This document shows positions 18,178-26,410 of a stretch of 64,000 nucleotides of DNA, in pieces. A program made the translations under genes and the position numbers. This stretch comes from Rhizobium mesoamericanum STM3625 (GTDB taxonomy: Bacteria; Pseudomonadota; Alphaproteobacteria; Rhizobiales; Rhizobiaceae), in assembly GCF_000312665.1 (NCBI RefSeq), contig NZ_HF536772.1:560798-624797 (forward strand), given 5' to 3'. Every line of letters begins with the position of its first letter. Positions within the stretch are counted from its first letter, which is position 1. Under the pieces are notes generated by a model that was not told where the DNA came from, ran no database searches, and saw nothing but the letters and a program-made list of their open reading frames with translations.

Positions 18178-19055
18178 AATGCGGCACCTCCGCGATGGAG
18201 ACGGGGAAGAATGAGGGCGATCGTCACCAGCACGGCCGTCACGAAATTGAGGTCAGACGCCTGCAGCCCGATGACATCGGTCGAGAGAGCGAGTTGGATG
18301 GCGATTCGATAGAGGATCGAGCCGAGCACACACCCGATCAGTGCGATCAGCAGCCCGCGCCGACCGAGCAGCGTTTCACCGATAATGACGGCCGCAAGGC
18401 CGACAACGATCGTTCCAACGCCCGACGTGACGTCGGCAAAGCCATTCGTTTGCGCAAACAGCGCGCCACCGAAGGCAACCAGTGCGTTGGAAATTGCCAT
18501 GCCGAGATAGATCTGGCGGCTCGTGTCGACACCCTGCGCGCGGGCCATGCGGGCATTCGCACCGGTCGCGCGCATCGCCAGACCCAAGTCGCTCTCGAGG
18601 AAGCGCCAGACAACGATCACAGCGATGACGACGAGGACGCCGACGAAGAGTGGTCGAACGTAAAAGTCGCGCAGGCCATGACCAAAGAACGGGCTGATCA
18701 TCGTATCCGCGTTGATCAGTGCGACATTCGGCTTGCCCATGACACGCAGGTTCACCGAAAAGAGCGCAATCATCGTCAGGATCGAGGCAAGCAGGTTGAG
18801 GATCTTGAACCGCACATTGAGCATCGCCGTAACCATGCCGGCCGAAGCACCCGCTACCATAGCGACGAGCGCCGCAAGCCAGGCATTGACTCCGGCGATG
18901 ATGAGAACCGCCGTTACCGCAGCACCCAGCGGGAAAGAGCCGTCAACCGTCAGATCCGGAAAATCCAGCACTCTAAATGCGAGGTACACGCCGATGGCGA
19001 CGAAAGCATAGACCAGCCCTAGCTCCACGGCTCCCCAGAATGCGATCTGACTCAA
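18174..19055 (-). CDS. ABC transporter permease (BPD_transp_2 type)
   Basis: 293 aa, eight to nine hydrophobic helices, no signal peptide. GLALVYAFVAIGVYLAFRVLDFPDLTVDGSF-like N-terminal helices and the later GLAAVIIGETLLGRRG match the LivH/BPD_transp_2 fold used with ABC_sub_bind proteins (COG4120). It forms the membrane channel for the binding protein encoded 117 nt upstream; the ATPase follows with a GTGA overlap. The gap before it holds a hairpin that may lower its expression relative to the binding protein. Confidence 0.88.
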   Translation of the reverse strand: MSQIAFWGAVELGLVYAFVAIGVYLAFRVLDFPDLTVDGSFPLGAAVTAVLIIAGVNAWLAALVAMVAGASAGMVTAMLNVRFKILNLLASILTMIALFSVNLRVMGKPNVALINADTMISPFFGHGLRDFYVRPLFVGVLVVIAVIVVWRFLESDLGLAMRATGANARMARAQGVDTSRQIYLGMAISNALVAFGGALFAQTNGFADVTSGVGTIVVGLAAVIIGETLLGRRGLLIALIGCVLGSILYRIAIQLALSTDVIGLQASDLNFVTAVLVTIALILPRLHRGGAAL

Positions 19056-19110
19056 GGCTTCTGCCCTTTCTCTGACTTGTCCCGCCTCTCGCGGACCCAG
19101 GCTTCTAATA

Positions 19111-19150
19111 CCATTAGCCGCCCCCGCGTAAAACGAGAGCGGCTGAATGG
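19111..19150 (-). other. Intercistronic hairpin between binding-protein and permease genes
   Basis: CCATTAGCCGC (19111-19121) pairs with GCGGCTGAATGG (19139-19150) with one bulged base and a 17-nt loop. It sits just past the binding-protein stop in the same operon. There is no T run after it, so it more likely stabilises the upstream mRNA or partly attenuates than terminates. Confidence 0.5.
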
Positions 19151-19171
19151 CAAATTTCCAGTATGCGGCGA

Positions 19172-20125
19172 TCAGTCGATCGTCTTCGTCGCGCGTTTCA
19201 AAACGGTCTCCGGCAGCGTGACACCCATCCGCGTCGCCGCACCGTTGTTAACGACGAGATCGCTGCCAGCAGCAACCTTCACCGGAATGTCGCCGGGGTT
19301 CTCGCCCTTGAGGATGCGAACGACGATTTCGCCGGTCTGCTTGCCGACGTCGTAGTAATTAAAGCCGAGCGCAGCGATCGCGCCGCGCGAAACGGAGTCC
19401 GTATCAGCGGTAAAGAGCGGCAACTTGCTTTCTTCGGCAACGGATACCGCACCTTCCAGCGCGGAAATGATCGTGTTGTCGGTCGGGACGTAGATAGCGT
19501 CGGCACGGCCGACGAGCGCGCGGGCCGCGCCCTGCACTTCCGCGGACTTGGTGGCGGCCGATTCAACGACCTTCAAGCCGGCCTTCTCGGCTTCGCTCTT
19601 CAGAACCGCAAGCAAAGACACCGAATTTGCTTCGCCGGAATTGTAGAGGTAGCCGATCGTCTTGGCGTTCGGCAGGATTTCCTTGATGAGCGCAACGTGC
19701 TCGGCAACCGGCGACATATCGGACAGACCGGTGACGTTACCGCCGGGTTTGTCCATGCTCTTCACGAGCTGCGCACCGAGCGGATCGGAAACGGCGGTGA
19801 AGACAACCGGAATGTCGCGCGTGGCGGAAACGACGGCCTGTGCTGATGGTGTGGAGATCGGCACGATGACATTCGGACCTTCGCCTGCGAACTGGCGGGC
19901 AATTTGCGCAGCCGTTGCCGGGTTGCCCTGGGCCGATTCGAACATGAACTTCAGGTTCTCGCCTTCCTTGTAGCCGGCCGCCGTCAACACATCGAGGACG
20001 CCCTTGCGCGCGGCATCAAGGGCCGGATGCTCGACGATCGCCGTGACTGCGACGGTTACGTCTTCGGCCTTGGCAGGCAGGGTCAGTGCCAGCGTGGCCG
20101 CGACAGCAAGCAGAATTGATCGCAT
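19172..20125 (-). CDS. ABC transporter substrate-binding protein (ABC_sub_bind family)
   Basis: 317 aa with an N-terminal signal peptide (about residues 1-20, ending LTLPAKA). The body has the two-lobe COG2984/PF04392 pattern: AVTAIVEHPALDAARKGV near the start, ISTPSAQAVVSATRDIPVVF in the middle, and VPTDNTIISALEGAVSVAEE later. These periplasmic proteins bind small ligands, possibly aromatic amino acids, and feed the permease and ATPase encoded downstream. First gene of a three-gene operon; the ligand is not deducible by eye. Confidence 0.9.
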   Translation of the reverse strand: MRSILLAVAATLALTLPAKAEDVTVAVTAIVEHPALDAARKGVLDVLTAAGYKEGENLKFMFESAQGNPATAAQIARQFAGEGPNVIVPISTPSAQAVVSATRDIPVVFTAVSDPLGAQLVKSMDKPGGNVTGLSDMSPVAEHVALIKEILPNAKTIGYLYNSGEANSVSLLAVLKSEAEKAGLKVVESAATKSAEVQGAARALVGRADAIYVPTDNTIISALEGAVSVAEESKLPLFTADTDSVSRGAIAALGFNYYDVGKQTGEIVVRILKGENPGDIPVKVAAGSDLVVNNGAATRMGVTLPETVLKRATKTID

Positions 20126-20148
20126 TGGGTATCCTCCAGATATGATTT

Positions 20149-20175
20149 TGGCCTGCTTCTAGGAAAAGCAGGCCA
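20149..20175. terminator. Strong hairpin after rlmN
   Basis: Perfect 10-bp arms TGGCCTGCTT (20149-20158) and AAGCAGGCCA (20166-20175) with a 7-nt loop, between the rlmN stop and the binding-protein gene. The tail is A/T-rich but lacks a T run on the reverse strand; it probably ends or stabilises the rlmN transcript. Confidence 0.55.
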
Positions 20176-20219
20176 TGAAATCAATCGTCAGGAGGTGTTC
20201 GAAGGATCAAACTTGCTGA

Positions 20220-21452
20220 TCAATCGTCCGCGCCATGGTTGGCGATCATCATCGCCTCGAAGGCCAGCCGCTCGGTCTTTCGCATGCGCTCCGACTCCGA
20301 TTTCAGCTGACCGCAGGCTGCGAGAATGTCGCGGCCCCGCGGCGTGCGGATCGGCGACGCGTAACCGGCCGAGTTGATGAAATCGGCAAATTTCTCGATC
20401 TGTTCCCAGTCAGAACACTGGTAGTTGGTGCCGGGCCATGGGTTGAACGGAATGAGGTTGATCTTCGCCGGCACGCCCTTCAGCAGCTGAACGAGACCCT
20501 TGGCGTCCTCCAGGCTATCGTTGACGTCCTTCAGCATCACATATTCGAAGGTGATGCGGCGGGCGTTCGACAGACCGGGATATTTCCGGCAAGCGTCAAT
20601 CAGTTCCTTGAGCGGGTACTTCTTGTTGATCGGCACCAGGATGTCGCGCAGATCGTCGCGAACAGCATGCAGCGAGATCGCCAGCATCACGCCGATCTCA
20701 TCGCCGGTACGGAAGATTTCGGGCACGACACCCGAGGTGGAGAGCGTCACGCGGCGCTTGGAGAGCGACAGCCCGTCGCCATCGGTTGCGATCAGCAATG
20801 CCTGTTTCACGGCATCGAAATTATAGAGCGGCTCGCCCATGCCCATCATGACGATGTTGCTGACCTTGCGGCCTTCCGCCGGCATGATGGTGCCTTGCGG
20901 CGCTTCACGGTCTGGGAAATCGCCCAGCCGATCGCGCGCGAGCAGAAGCTGCGACAGGATTTCCTCTGCAGTCAAATTGCGGACCAGCCGTTGAGTACCC
21001 GTGTGACAGAAGGAACAGGTCAGCGTGCAGCCGACCTGGCTAGAGATGCAGAGTGTGCCGCGGCCCTCTTCCGGGATGTAGACGGCTTCGATCTCGACTG
21101 GACGCCCGGCCCCGCGCGGTGGGAAACGCAAAAGCCACTTCCGTGTGCCGTCATTGGAAACCTGTTCCTCGACGATTTCAGGACGCGCGATGCTAAAATG
21201 CTGCTTCAGCATCTCGCGCATGTCCTTGGCCACATTCGTCATGTGGTCGAAATCGGAGACCCCGCGCACGTAGATCCAGTTCCACAGCTGGGCGACCCGC
21301 ATCTTGATCTGCTTGTCCGGCACGCCTTTTTCGCGCAGCGCAGCGCCCATCTCTTCGCGGCTGAGGCCGATCAGCGACGGCTTCTGGCCGGCGTCGAGCT
21401 GCGGCAACACGCCGGCAGGCTTGGTAACAGTCATCGCATCCATGACGGACAT
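20220..21452 (-). CDS. rlmN: 23S rRNA (adenine2503-C2)-methyltransferase / dual-specificity RlmN
   Basis: 410 aa. The radical-SAM cluster motif CTLTCSFC gives Cys142, Cys146 and Cys149, and the methyl-carrying Cys near the C-terminus is in ILAACGQ (Cys380), so both halves of the RlmN mechanism are present. It methylates C2 of A2503 in 23S rRNA and A37 of some tRNAs using two SAM molecules, supporting translational accuracy. Several Met codons lie at the start (MSVMDAM); the first is preceded by a weak AAGAGA site. Monocistronic. Confidence 0.97.
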   Translation of the reverse strand: MSVMDAMTVTKPAGVLPQLDAGQKPSLIGLSREEMGAALREKGVPDKQIKMRVAQLWNWIYVRGVSDFDHMTNVAKDMREMLKQHFSIARPEIVEEQVSNDGTRKWLLRFPPRGAGRPVEIEAVYIPEEGRGTLCISSQVGCTLTCSFCHTGTQRLVRNLTAEEILSQLLLARDRLGDFPDREAPQGTIMPAEGRKVSNIVMMGMGEPLYNFDAVKQALLIATDGDGLSLSKRRVTLSTSGVVPEIFRTGDEIGVMLAISLHAVRDDLRDILVPINKKYPLKELIDACRKYPGLSNARRITFEYVMLKDVNDSLEDAKGLVQLLKGVPAKINLIPFNPWPGTNYQCSDWEQIEKFADFINSAGYASPIRTPRGRDILAACGQLKSESERMRKTERLAFEAMMIANHGADD

Positions 21453-21630
21453 AGTCTCTTATCCCGAACTCAACATGCGATCGCCCCGGTAAGCCTGATG
21501 ACTTGCGGGCACAATAGGCATGATTGCAGAAATTGAAATGCGGAACCGGCGGCAAAGCCGCGATCCATCCGCTGTTGCGCGTGCCTTTAGCATCATTTTC
21601 GCCGCGCGTCACTATAGATGGAAACGACGA

Positions 21631-21651
21631 AGGCCGGCGCAAGGCCGGCCT
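21631..21651 (-). terminator. Hairpin terminator after ialB-like gene
   Basis: AGGCCGGC (21631-21638) and GCCGGCCT (21644-21651) form an 8-bp GC-rich stem with a 5-nt loop, 30 nt past the stop. The following reverse-strand sequence TCGTCGTTTC is only weakly T-rich. Confidence 0.65.
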
Positions 21652-21681
21652 CTTGAAATTTCGTCACCGGTGACAGGAATC

Positions 21682-22248
21682 TTACTTGCAGCCTTCAACC
21701 TGCTTCAGTGCAGCGGAAATGCCAGACAGCGAGTAGCTATACGATGTCGATGTGCCCTTGCGCGATGTCGCGTTGACGGTCATCGAGTGGCCGCTCTTCA
21801 TGGCCGCGACGAGCGCCGGCTCCTGGGCCGCATTCTCGACCCAACCAGCTTTGTCCTTGGTGAACATCACGAAGGTCTTGTTGTCGATGACGACATCGAT
21901 CTTCGAGTTCTCCTTGACGGTATAACCCATCATTGCCTGCGGCTCGTATGAAATGTTCTGGCCGGGGCGCTGCGAAACGATGAAGAAGTTATCGCCGTGA
22001 TCGATGCCAGCCGGCTTCTTTTCCGTCGGCACCGACAGCACGTAGCAGACGGTATTCGCACCGGACTTGTAGGAATAGGCGCCCCAGGCCTGGAACTGCT
22101 GTATGCGAGTCGGCGCCGCTGAAGCCGGCGTGGCCTGCTGCTGCGCTGCCGGTGCTGCGGGCTGCGATTTCTTAGACTGAGCGGATGCAATGCCGGCACC
22201 AATGAGAACGAGTGAAAGGGCGATTGCGGTACTTCTTACGAACAACAT
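21682..22248 (-). CDS. Invasion-associated locus B (IalB) family protein
   Basis: 188 aa with a signal peptide (about residues 1-23, ending GIASA) then a Gln/Ala/Pro-rich linker and an IalB domain: QQFQAWGAYSY, CYVLSVPTEKKP (Cys at about 68) and a C-terminal Cys in VEGCK that may pair with it. The family is periplasmic and named after a Bartonella factor for erythrocyte entry; in free-living or symbiotic rhizobia it has several paralogues and no proven role. Monocistronic, followed by a hairpin and divergent from the sigma-factor gene. Confidence 0.88.
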   Translation of the reverse strand: MLFVRSTAIALSLVLIGAGIASAQSKKSQPAAPAAQQQATPASAAPTRIQQFQAWGAYSYKSGANTVCYVLSVPTEKKPAGIDHGDNFFIVSQRPGQNISYEPQAMMGYTVKENSKIDVVIDNKTFVMFTKDKAGWVENAAQEPALVAAMKSGHSMTVNATSRKGTSTSYSYSLSGISAALKQVEGCK

Positions 22249-22579
22249 GGATATCCTGCCGGTTCTTGCGACTCGAGCCCGAAGCGAACGGGCGGCGCAT
22301 AATCACGATCTGCTTTATTTTGACTTAATTCAGGTTACCAAAGCGTCAACAGGGACCGCGAGAAGTCCCTGCCTGTCTCATTTTCGCCCAAGTGTCAACG
22401 CCGGGCGCTGGCGCCTCGCCGTATGACGTGATGCTGCGTGAGCGCACAGACCATCGTCATGAATTGAATTTAAGACATAAAGATTCAGGCAAGAGTTTGA
22501 CGTTTTCAGAAACCGTTGTACGTCAATAAGCTTAGAAATCCGTTGGAGAATTCGCTGAGCCAGGGGACTTTGGACGGAC
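22249..22579. promoter_or_regulatory. Divergent intergenic region between ialB-like gene and ECF sigma gene
   Basis: 331 nt without a credible gene. It contains a 7-bp hairpin (CAGGGAC 22350-22356 with GTCCCTG 22365-22371) and an inverted repeat TTGACGT (22497-22503) / ACGTCAA (22520-22526) about 55 nt upstream of the sigma gene. The second repeat overlaps AAACCG followed by CGTC, loosely like ECF-type promoter boxes, so autoregulation is possible but unproven. Confidence 0.4.
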
Positions 22580-23140
22580 ATGAATGTCGAGGAAAAACAG
22601 CGCTTCGCTGCCCTCGCCAGGGCTGTTGCGGAACGCCATGACCAAGAGGCATTCGCCGTGCTATTCGATTACTTTGCGCCTCGCCTCAAATCCTGGTTAC
22701 TGCGCCAAAGGATGGCGAGTGGCGAAGCTGAGGAGCTTGTTCAGGAAGTCATGGTCGTGCTCTGGCACAAGGCCGAACTCTACGATGCGGCGAGATCGTC
22801 TCTTTCCACCTGGCTTTTTCGCATCGCCCGCAACCGCCGGATTGATCTTCAGCGTCGGGCGAGAACGCGGACACTGGATGAGGCCGACCCGGGATTGCAG
22901 CCGGTAGCCGAAATTGGCGCAGACGAGATCCTCGCAAATGACGATCGCGACGCGCGCGTACGCGCCGCCCTCAGTCAGCTCCCGGAAGAGCAACGGGAAA
23001 TGCTCCGCGCAGCATTCTTTCTCGGCCAATCCCATTCGCAGATCGCTGAGGCGACGGGCTTGCCGCTCGGCACCGTAAAGTCCCGGATCCGGCTCGCCTT
23101 CGGAAAGCTCCGGAAGGCTCTTGAGGCGGAAAGCACCTGA
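22580..23140 (+). CDS. ECF-type RNA polymerase sigma factor
   Basis: 186 aa. Sigma-70 region 2 is visible around residues 25-92 (FAPRLKSWLL, AEELVQEVMVVLWHK, STWLFRIARNRRID) and region 4 at about 129-182 (LPEEQREMLRAAFF, GLPLGTVKSRIRLAFGKLRKAL, the helix-turn-helix that reads -35 DNA). It has only these two regions, so it is an ECF (group 4) factor. Nothing like an anti-sigma gene follows; the next gene, a YkvA protein, is on the other strand. The regulon is unknown. Confidence 0.92.
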   Translation: MNVEEKQRFAALARAVAERHDQEAFAVLFDYFAPRLKSWLLRQRMASGEAEELVQEVMVVLWHKAELYDAARSSLSTWLFRIARNRRIDLQRRARTRTLDEADPGLQPVAEIGADEILANDDRDARVRAALSQLPEEQREMLRAAFFLGQSHSQIAEATGLPLGTVKSRIRLAFGKLRKALEAEST

Positions 23141-23153
23141 CCTAAAGGCCCGG

Positions 23154-23543
23154 CTAGATTGTCTTCATGCCTTCAGGCCTGTCGGCTAGTGCGCGGTCTG
23201 CCGCTTCATAGTGCTTCGGCTGCAGGTGCCGGCTGACCATTGCAAAGGCAGCGGAGAGGACTGCCACGTCGTCCGAAAACCCGATTACGGCAAAGACATC
23301 GGGGATCATGTCGACCGGCATCACAAAATAGGCGAGTGCAGCCAGAAGCACGCCGCGGACCCTTGTCGGTGTCTGTGGGTCCATGGCGCAATAGAAAGCG
23401 GCAACGACGTCGCGCGAGAAAGGGATTTGGCGAACCGCCTTCTTGAAGGTCGGCCAGAATTTCTTGCGCACGGTCTCTTCGCGCCGGTTCTGCGTATCAT
23501 CATCGCCCGGCAGCAGGATTTCACCGAATTTGACCTCGTCCAT
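23154..23543 (-). CDS. YkvA-family (DUF1232) membrane protein
   Basis: 129 aa from ATG 23543, which has GAGAGGA upstream; an ATG at 23561 would place that site inside the gene. The DUF1232 core, TRVRGVLLAALAYFVMPVDMIPDVFAVIGFSDD in outline, spans about residues 69-101, with the conserved PVDMIPD. One or two hydrophobic helices suggest membrane association. The function of the family is unknown. It converges on the ECF sigma gene with a 13-nt gap and is followed upstream by phhB on the same strand. Confidence 0.85.
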   Translation of the reverse strand: MDEVKFGEILLPGDDDTQNRREETVRKKFWPTFKKAVRQIPFSRDVVAAFYCAMDPQTPTRVRGVLLAALAYFVMPVDMIPDVFAVIGFSDDVAVLSAAFAMVSRHLQPKHYEAADRALADRPEGMKTI

Positions 23544-23594
23544 TCCGATTGGTCCTCTCATTCACGCGCACATATGGTGATGGTGGTAACGGAT

Positions 23595-23900
23595 TCAATC
23601 AAGCCGGCGCGCTGCCGCCTTTTCCATTGCCGCAGCCAGCTTGAAGTCGAGCTCGGTCAGCCCGCCGGCATCATGGGTATTCAGTTTCACGTCGACGCGC
23701 GAATAGACATTGAACCATTCCGGATGATGATTGAGCCGCTCTGCCGCAAGCGCCGCTTCCGTCATGAAGCCGAAAGCATTAACGAAATTTTGAAACTTGA
23801 AGGTTCGCGATATCGACGTGCCAGTGTCATCAAGTGACCAGCCATCAAGCTTGGCGAGTTCGGAGGCGATGGCTTGCCGTTCCAGTTTTTCCCGTTTCAT
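23595..23900 (-). CDS. phhB: Pterin-4a-carbinolamine dehydratase
   Basis: 101 aa. The active-site segment ERLNHHPEW (His58, His59, Pro60, Glu61), then [21 protein letters not shown] with Asp85, fits the PCD/DCoH family. It dehydrates 4a-hydroxytetrahydrobiopterin made by aromatic amino acid hydroxylases; in many bacteria without such a hydroxylase it may help other pterin reactions, including molybdopterin enzymes. It is divergent from the phosphatase gene, with the starts 35 nt apart. Confidence 0.93.
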   Translation of the reverse strand: MKREKLERQAIASELAKLDGWSLDDTGTSISRTFKFQNFVNAFGFMTEAALAAERLNHHPEWFNVYSRVDVKLNTHDAGGLTELDFKLAAAMEKAAARRLD

Positions 23901-23935
23901 GCGATTGTCCCTTTCTCTTCCGTCATGGACTACAG

Positions 23936-24436
23936 ATGAAACGTATTAGCATTCTGTTTGTTTGCATGGGCAATATCTGCCGTTCTCCTCTTGCCGAGGG
24001 AATCTTCTCGCACCTCGTCGATGAGGCTGGCCTTGCTGATCGCTTCGAGATCGACTCGGCTGGCACCGGCGGTTGGCACGAAGGCGATCGTCCGGATCGG
24101 CGATCGATCGCAACAGCCAAGGGCCACGGGATCGATATTTCTCAGCAACGCGCCCGCCAGATTAGGAGGAAAGATTTCAGCGACGTCGACCTGATACTCG
24201 CGATGGATCGTGCGAATATCGCCGACCTGCGTCGGATGAGCCCGGGAGCCGCAAACATCCGCCTGTTCGGCGATTTCGCATTGGCAAACGGCGAGGATAT
24301 ACCCGACCCCTACTTCGGCAGCAGCGACAGCTTCGAACTCGTCTACGCCATGCTCTTTGCTGGCTGCAAGAACCTGCTCGAGACGCTGGGCACCGACAAT
24401 GCCTCGTGGAGCGGGAAGATCTCCTCTGTCAGATAG
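23936..24436 (+). CDS. Low-molecular-weight protein tyrosine phosphatase
   Basis: 166 aa from ATG 23936; the frame extends to 23834 but homology starts here. The P-loop CMGNICRS holds Cys10 and Arg16 of the CX5R motif, and DPYF provides the general acid Asp124, so the enzyme should be active. The family dephosphorylates tyrosine on proteins or acts as an arsenate-reductase-like enzyme; substrates may include exopolysaccharide kinases, but no such gene is nearby. The last 94 nt overlap the convergent thpR gene. Confidence 0.93.
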   Translation: MKRISILFVCMGNICRSPLAEGIFSHLVDEAGLADRFEIDSAGTGGWHEGDRPDRRSIATAKGHGIDISQQRARQIRRKDFSDVDLILAMDRANIADLRRMSPGAANIRLFGDFALANGEDIPDPYFGSSDSFELVYAMLFAGCKNLLETLGTDNASWSGKISSVR

Positions 24437-24936
24437 GGCCCGCCCCCAACCGATTCTCTCGACGACAGCAGAACGAAACGGGGCACTGTGAAGGCCGCGG
24501 TCTGGAAATTGCCGCGACCCGCGAGATAATGCACGACATCGTCGACTCGCGATGATTTCAGCCGCGCGAGCGTGACATGAGGTGTGAACTTTCGGGGATC
24601 CGGCGGCAATCCGATACGCTGGCAGATCCGTTCGATTTCCGCCTGAAGGGCGTACATTTCCGGTGAAGGCGAGACACCTGCCCAAACCGAATGCGGCTTC
24701 TTGGATCCGAATGCGCCGATACCATCAAGGCGTATCTGGAATTCGGGGCGGTCGATGCGGTCAAGCCGATCGACAATTTCGTCTGCCGTCCGTCCATCGA
24801 CATCGCCGATGAACCGCAAAGTAATGTGGTAGTTCTCCACATCGATCCATCTTGCACCAGGGAGACCACCGCGCAGCAATGAAAGGCTCATCGCGGCATT
24901 GCGCGGAATTTCGAGGGCGGTAAACAGTCTCGGCAT
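24343..24936 (-). CDS. thpR: RNA 2',3'-cyclic phosphodiesterase (ThpR/LigT)
   Basis: 197 aa from ATG 24936, preceded by GGGGAG. Two HxT motifs, HITL (His37-Thr39) and HVTL (His120-Thr122), define the 2H phosphoesterase superfamily and form the catalytic pair. The enzyme opens 2',3'-cyclic phosphates on RNA ends; the original LigT also joined tRNA halves. The C-terminal 31 codons are read on the opposite strand to the end of the tyrosine phosphatase gene, an unusually large tail-to-tail overlap. Confidence 0.9.
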   Translation of the reverse strand: MPRLFTALEIPRNAAMSLSLLRGGLPGARWIDVENYHITLRFIGDVDGRTADEIVDRLDRIDRPEFQIRLDGIGAFGSKKPHSVWAGVSPSPEMYALQAEIERICQRIGLPPDPRKFTPHVTLARLKSSRVDDVVHYLAGRGNFQTAAFTVPRFVLLSSRESVGGGPYLTEEIFPLHEALSVPSVSSRFLQPAKSMA

Positions 24937-25004
24937 AACGAGCACTCCCCGAATCTTTTGCAGGTGCTCACACGGAATCATGCATTGGGCACCTGTGCAA
25001 GCCC

Positions 25005-25649
25005 CTAATTCTTCACACTAGAAATCGTTCCCAAGAATTGCGTGATAGCCGGCTCCATCTTTTCGACCATCACATCGACACCCTTGCTGTTGGGGTGCAT
25101 CCCGTCCTCGAGCTTTAAACCGGCCTCAAGAGCGACACCGTCCAGAAAGAATGGATAGAGCGCAACGCCATGTTTTTGCGCGAGTTTCTGGTAGATCTGG
25201 TTGAAACGTGCGGCATAGTCGCCACCCATGTTGGGCGGCGCCCGCATACCGACAAGAAGGACGGCTATCCCGCGCTCCTTTAGCCGGGCAATCATCTGCT
25301 CCAGATTCTTCTCGCTTTCCTCAGGAGGAATGCCGCGCAGCGCATCATTGGCCCCAAGTTCGAGGATTACGCCGTCGGTGCTGTCTGGAACCGACCAGTC
25401 GATTCGCGCAAGACCGCCTGTCGTTGTATCGCCCGACACACCAGCATTGGCGATTGATACATCCACTCCCTTAGCTTTCAGAGCTGCTTGGAGTTTTTCC
25501 GGAAAGCCGTCGCCGGGAGGGAGCTGATAGCCCGCCATCAGGCTGTCTCCAAAACCGACTAGGCTGATTGTCCTTGCATTTGCCGCGACCGTAAAGGTCA
25601 GCGAAGCGACAATGACGGCGATGTGAAGGCCGGCAACTTTAAAACTCAT
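25005..25649 (-). CDS. SGNH-family arylesterase (TesA-like)
   Basis: 214 aa from ATG 25649, with a signal peptide (about residues 1-26, ending AANA). Block I GFGDSLMAG has nucleophile Ser36, block III is GANDALRG, and block V DGMHPN has Asp182 and His185, so the lipase/esterase triad is intact. TesA-type enzymes are periplasmic thioesterase/lysophospholipase/arylesterases. The gene is divergent from the YbbA/YbbP-type exporter, matching the conserved tesA-ybbA-ybbP neighbourhood of Proteobacteria and hinting at a joint envelope-lipid role. Confidence 0.93.
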   Translation of the reverse strand: MSFKVAGLHIAVIVASLTFTVAANARTISLVGFGDSLMAGYQLPPGDGFPEKLQAALKAKGVDVSIANAGVSGDTTTGGLARIDWSVPDSTDGVILELGANDALRGIPPEESEKNLEQMIARLKERGIAVLLVGMRAPPNMGGDYAARFNQIYQKLAQKHGVALYPFFLDGVALEAGLKLEDGMHPNSKGVDVMVEKMEPAITQFLGTISSVKN

Positions 25650-25702
25650 TCCGCTTTCCCTAGATTGGCAGGACGATCGGCATTTATATAGGGCGAATAC
25701 TG

Positions 25703-26410
25703 TTGGCAAAAACCATCATCGAGTTGAAGCGCGCCGATTTGACGCTTGGCAACGCAGCCGCGTCCGTCCATGTGCTGAAAGGCATTGACCTGACAATTGC
25801 CGCCGGCGAATCGGTCGGCATCGTGGGGCCGTCGGGCTCCGGAAAATCCACCCTGCTTATGGTGCTTGCCGGGTTGGAAAGGCTTGACAGTGGCGAGATC
25901 AACGTCAGCGGCACACCCTTGCATGCCCTGAGCGAAGACGAGGTGGCAGACTTCCGCGGCCGCAATATCGGCATCGTTTTCCAATCCTTCCACTTGATTG
26001 CCAACATGACGGCGCTGGAAAACGTCGCTGTGCCGCTGGAACTCGCGAACCTTCCCAATCCCTTTGAGATCGCACGCCGCGAACTAAAATCTGTAGGGCT
26101 TGGCGATCGATTGAACCATTATCCCGGTCAGTTGTCCGGCGGCGAACAGCAGCGCGTAGCAATTGCGCGCGCCCTTGCGCCCTCGCCGGCGTTGCTGATT
26201 GCTGACGAACCGACCGGCAATCTCGACACCGACACCGGCCGTCAGATTGCCGATCTCCTTTTTTCAAAGCAGGCCGAGCGCGGCATGACGCTGCTGCTCG
26301 TTACCCATGATTCTGCACTCGCTAAGCGTTGCTCCAGGCAGATCAGGGTTCGTTCCGGCCAGGTCGAGGGAGACACCGCGCCAGTGCAGCCTGAGGCGGC
26401 CATTGCATGA
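25703..26410 (+). CDS. ABC exporter ATP-binding protein (YbbA-like)
   Basis: 235 aa with an apparent TTG start at 25703 (weak GGCGAA upstream). Walker [10 protein letters not shown], signature [15 protein letters not shown] and Walker [13 protein letters not shown] are intact. It belongs to the MacB/LolD-like ATPase class that works with FtsX-type permeases. Its stop overlaps the permease start by ATGA. With the divergent tesA-like gene it forms the ybbA-ybbP-tesA set; the transported substrate is not known for sure in any organism. Confidence 0.9.
   Translation: MAKTIIELKRADLTLGNAAASVHVLKGIDLTIAAGESVGIVGPSGSGKSTLLMVLAGLERLDSGEINVSGTPLHALSEDEVADFRGRNIGIVFQSFHLIANMTALENVAVPLELANLPNPFEIARRELKSVGLGDRLNHYPGQLSGGEQQRVAIARALAPSPALLIADEPTGNLDTDTGRQIADLLFSKQAERGMTLLLVTHDSALAKRCSRQIRVRSGQVEGDTAPVQPEAAIA

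Noticed and set aside
20235..21536. 433-aa forward frame opposite rlmN
   Set aside because: Antisense to an intact rlmN with correct catalytic residues.
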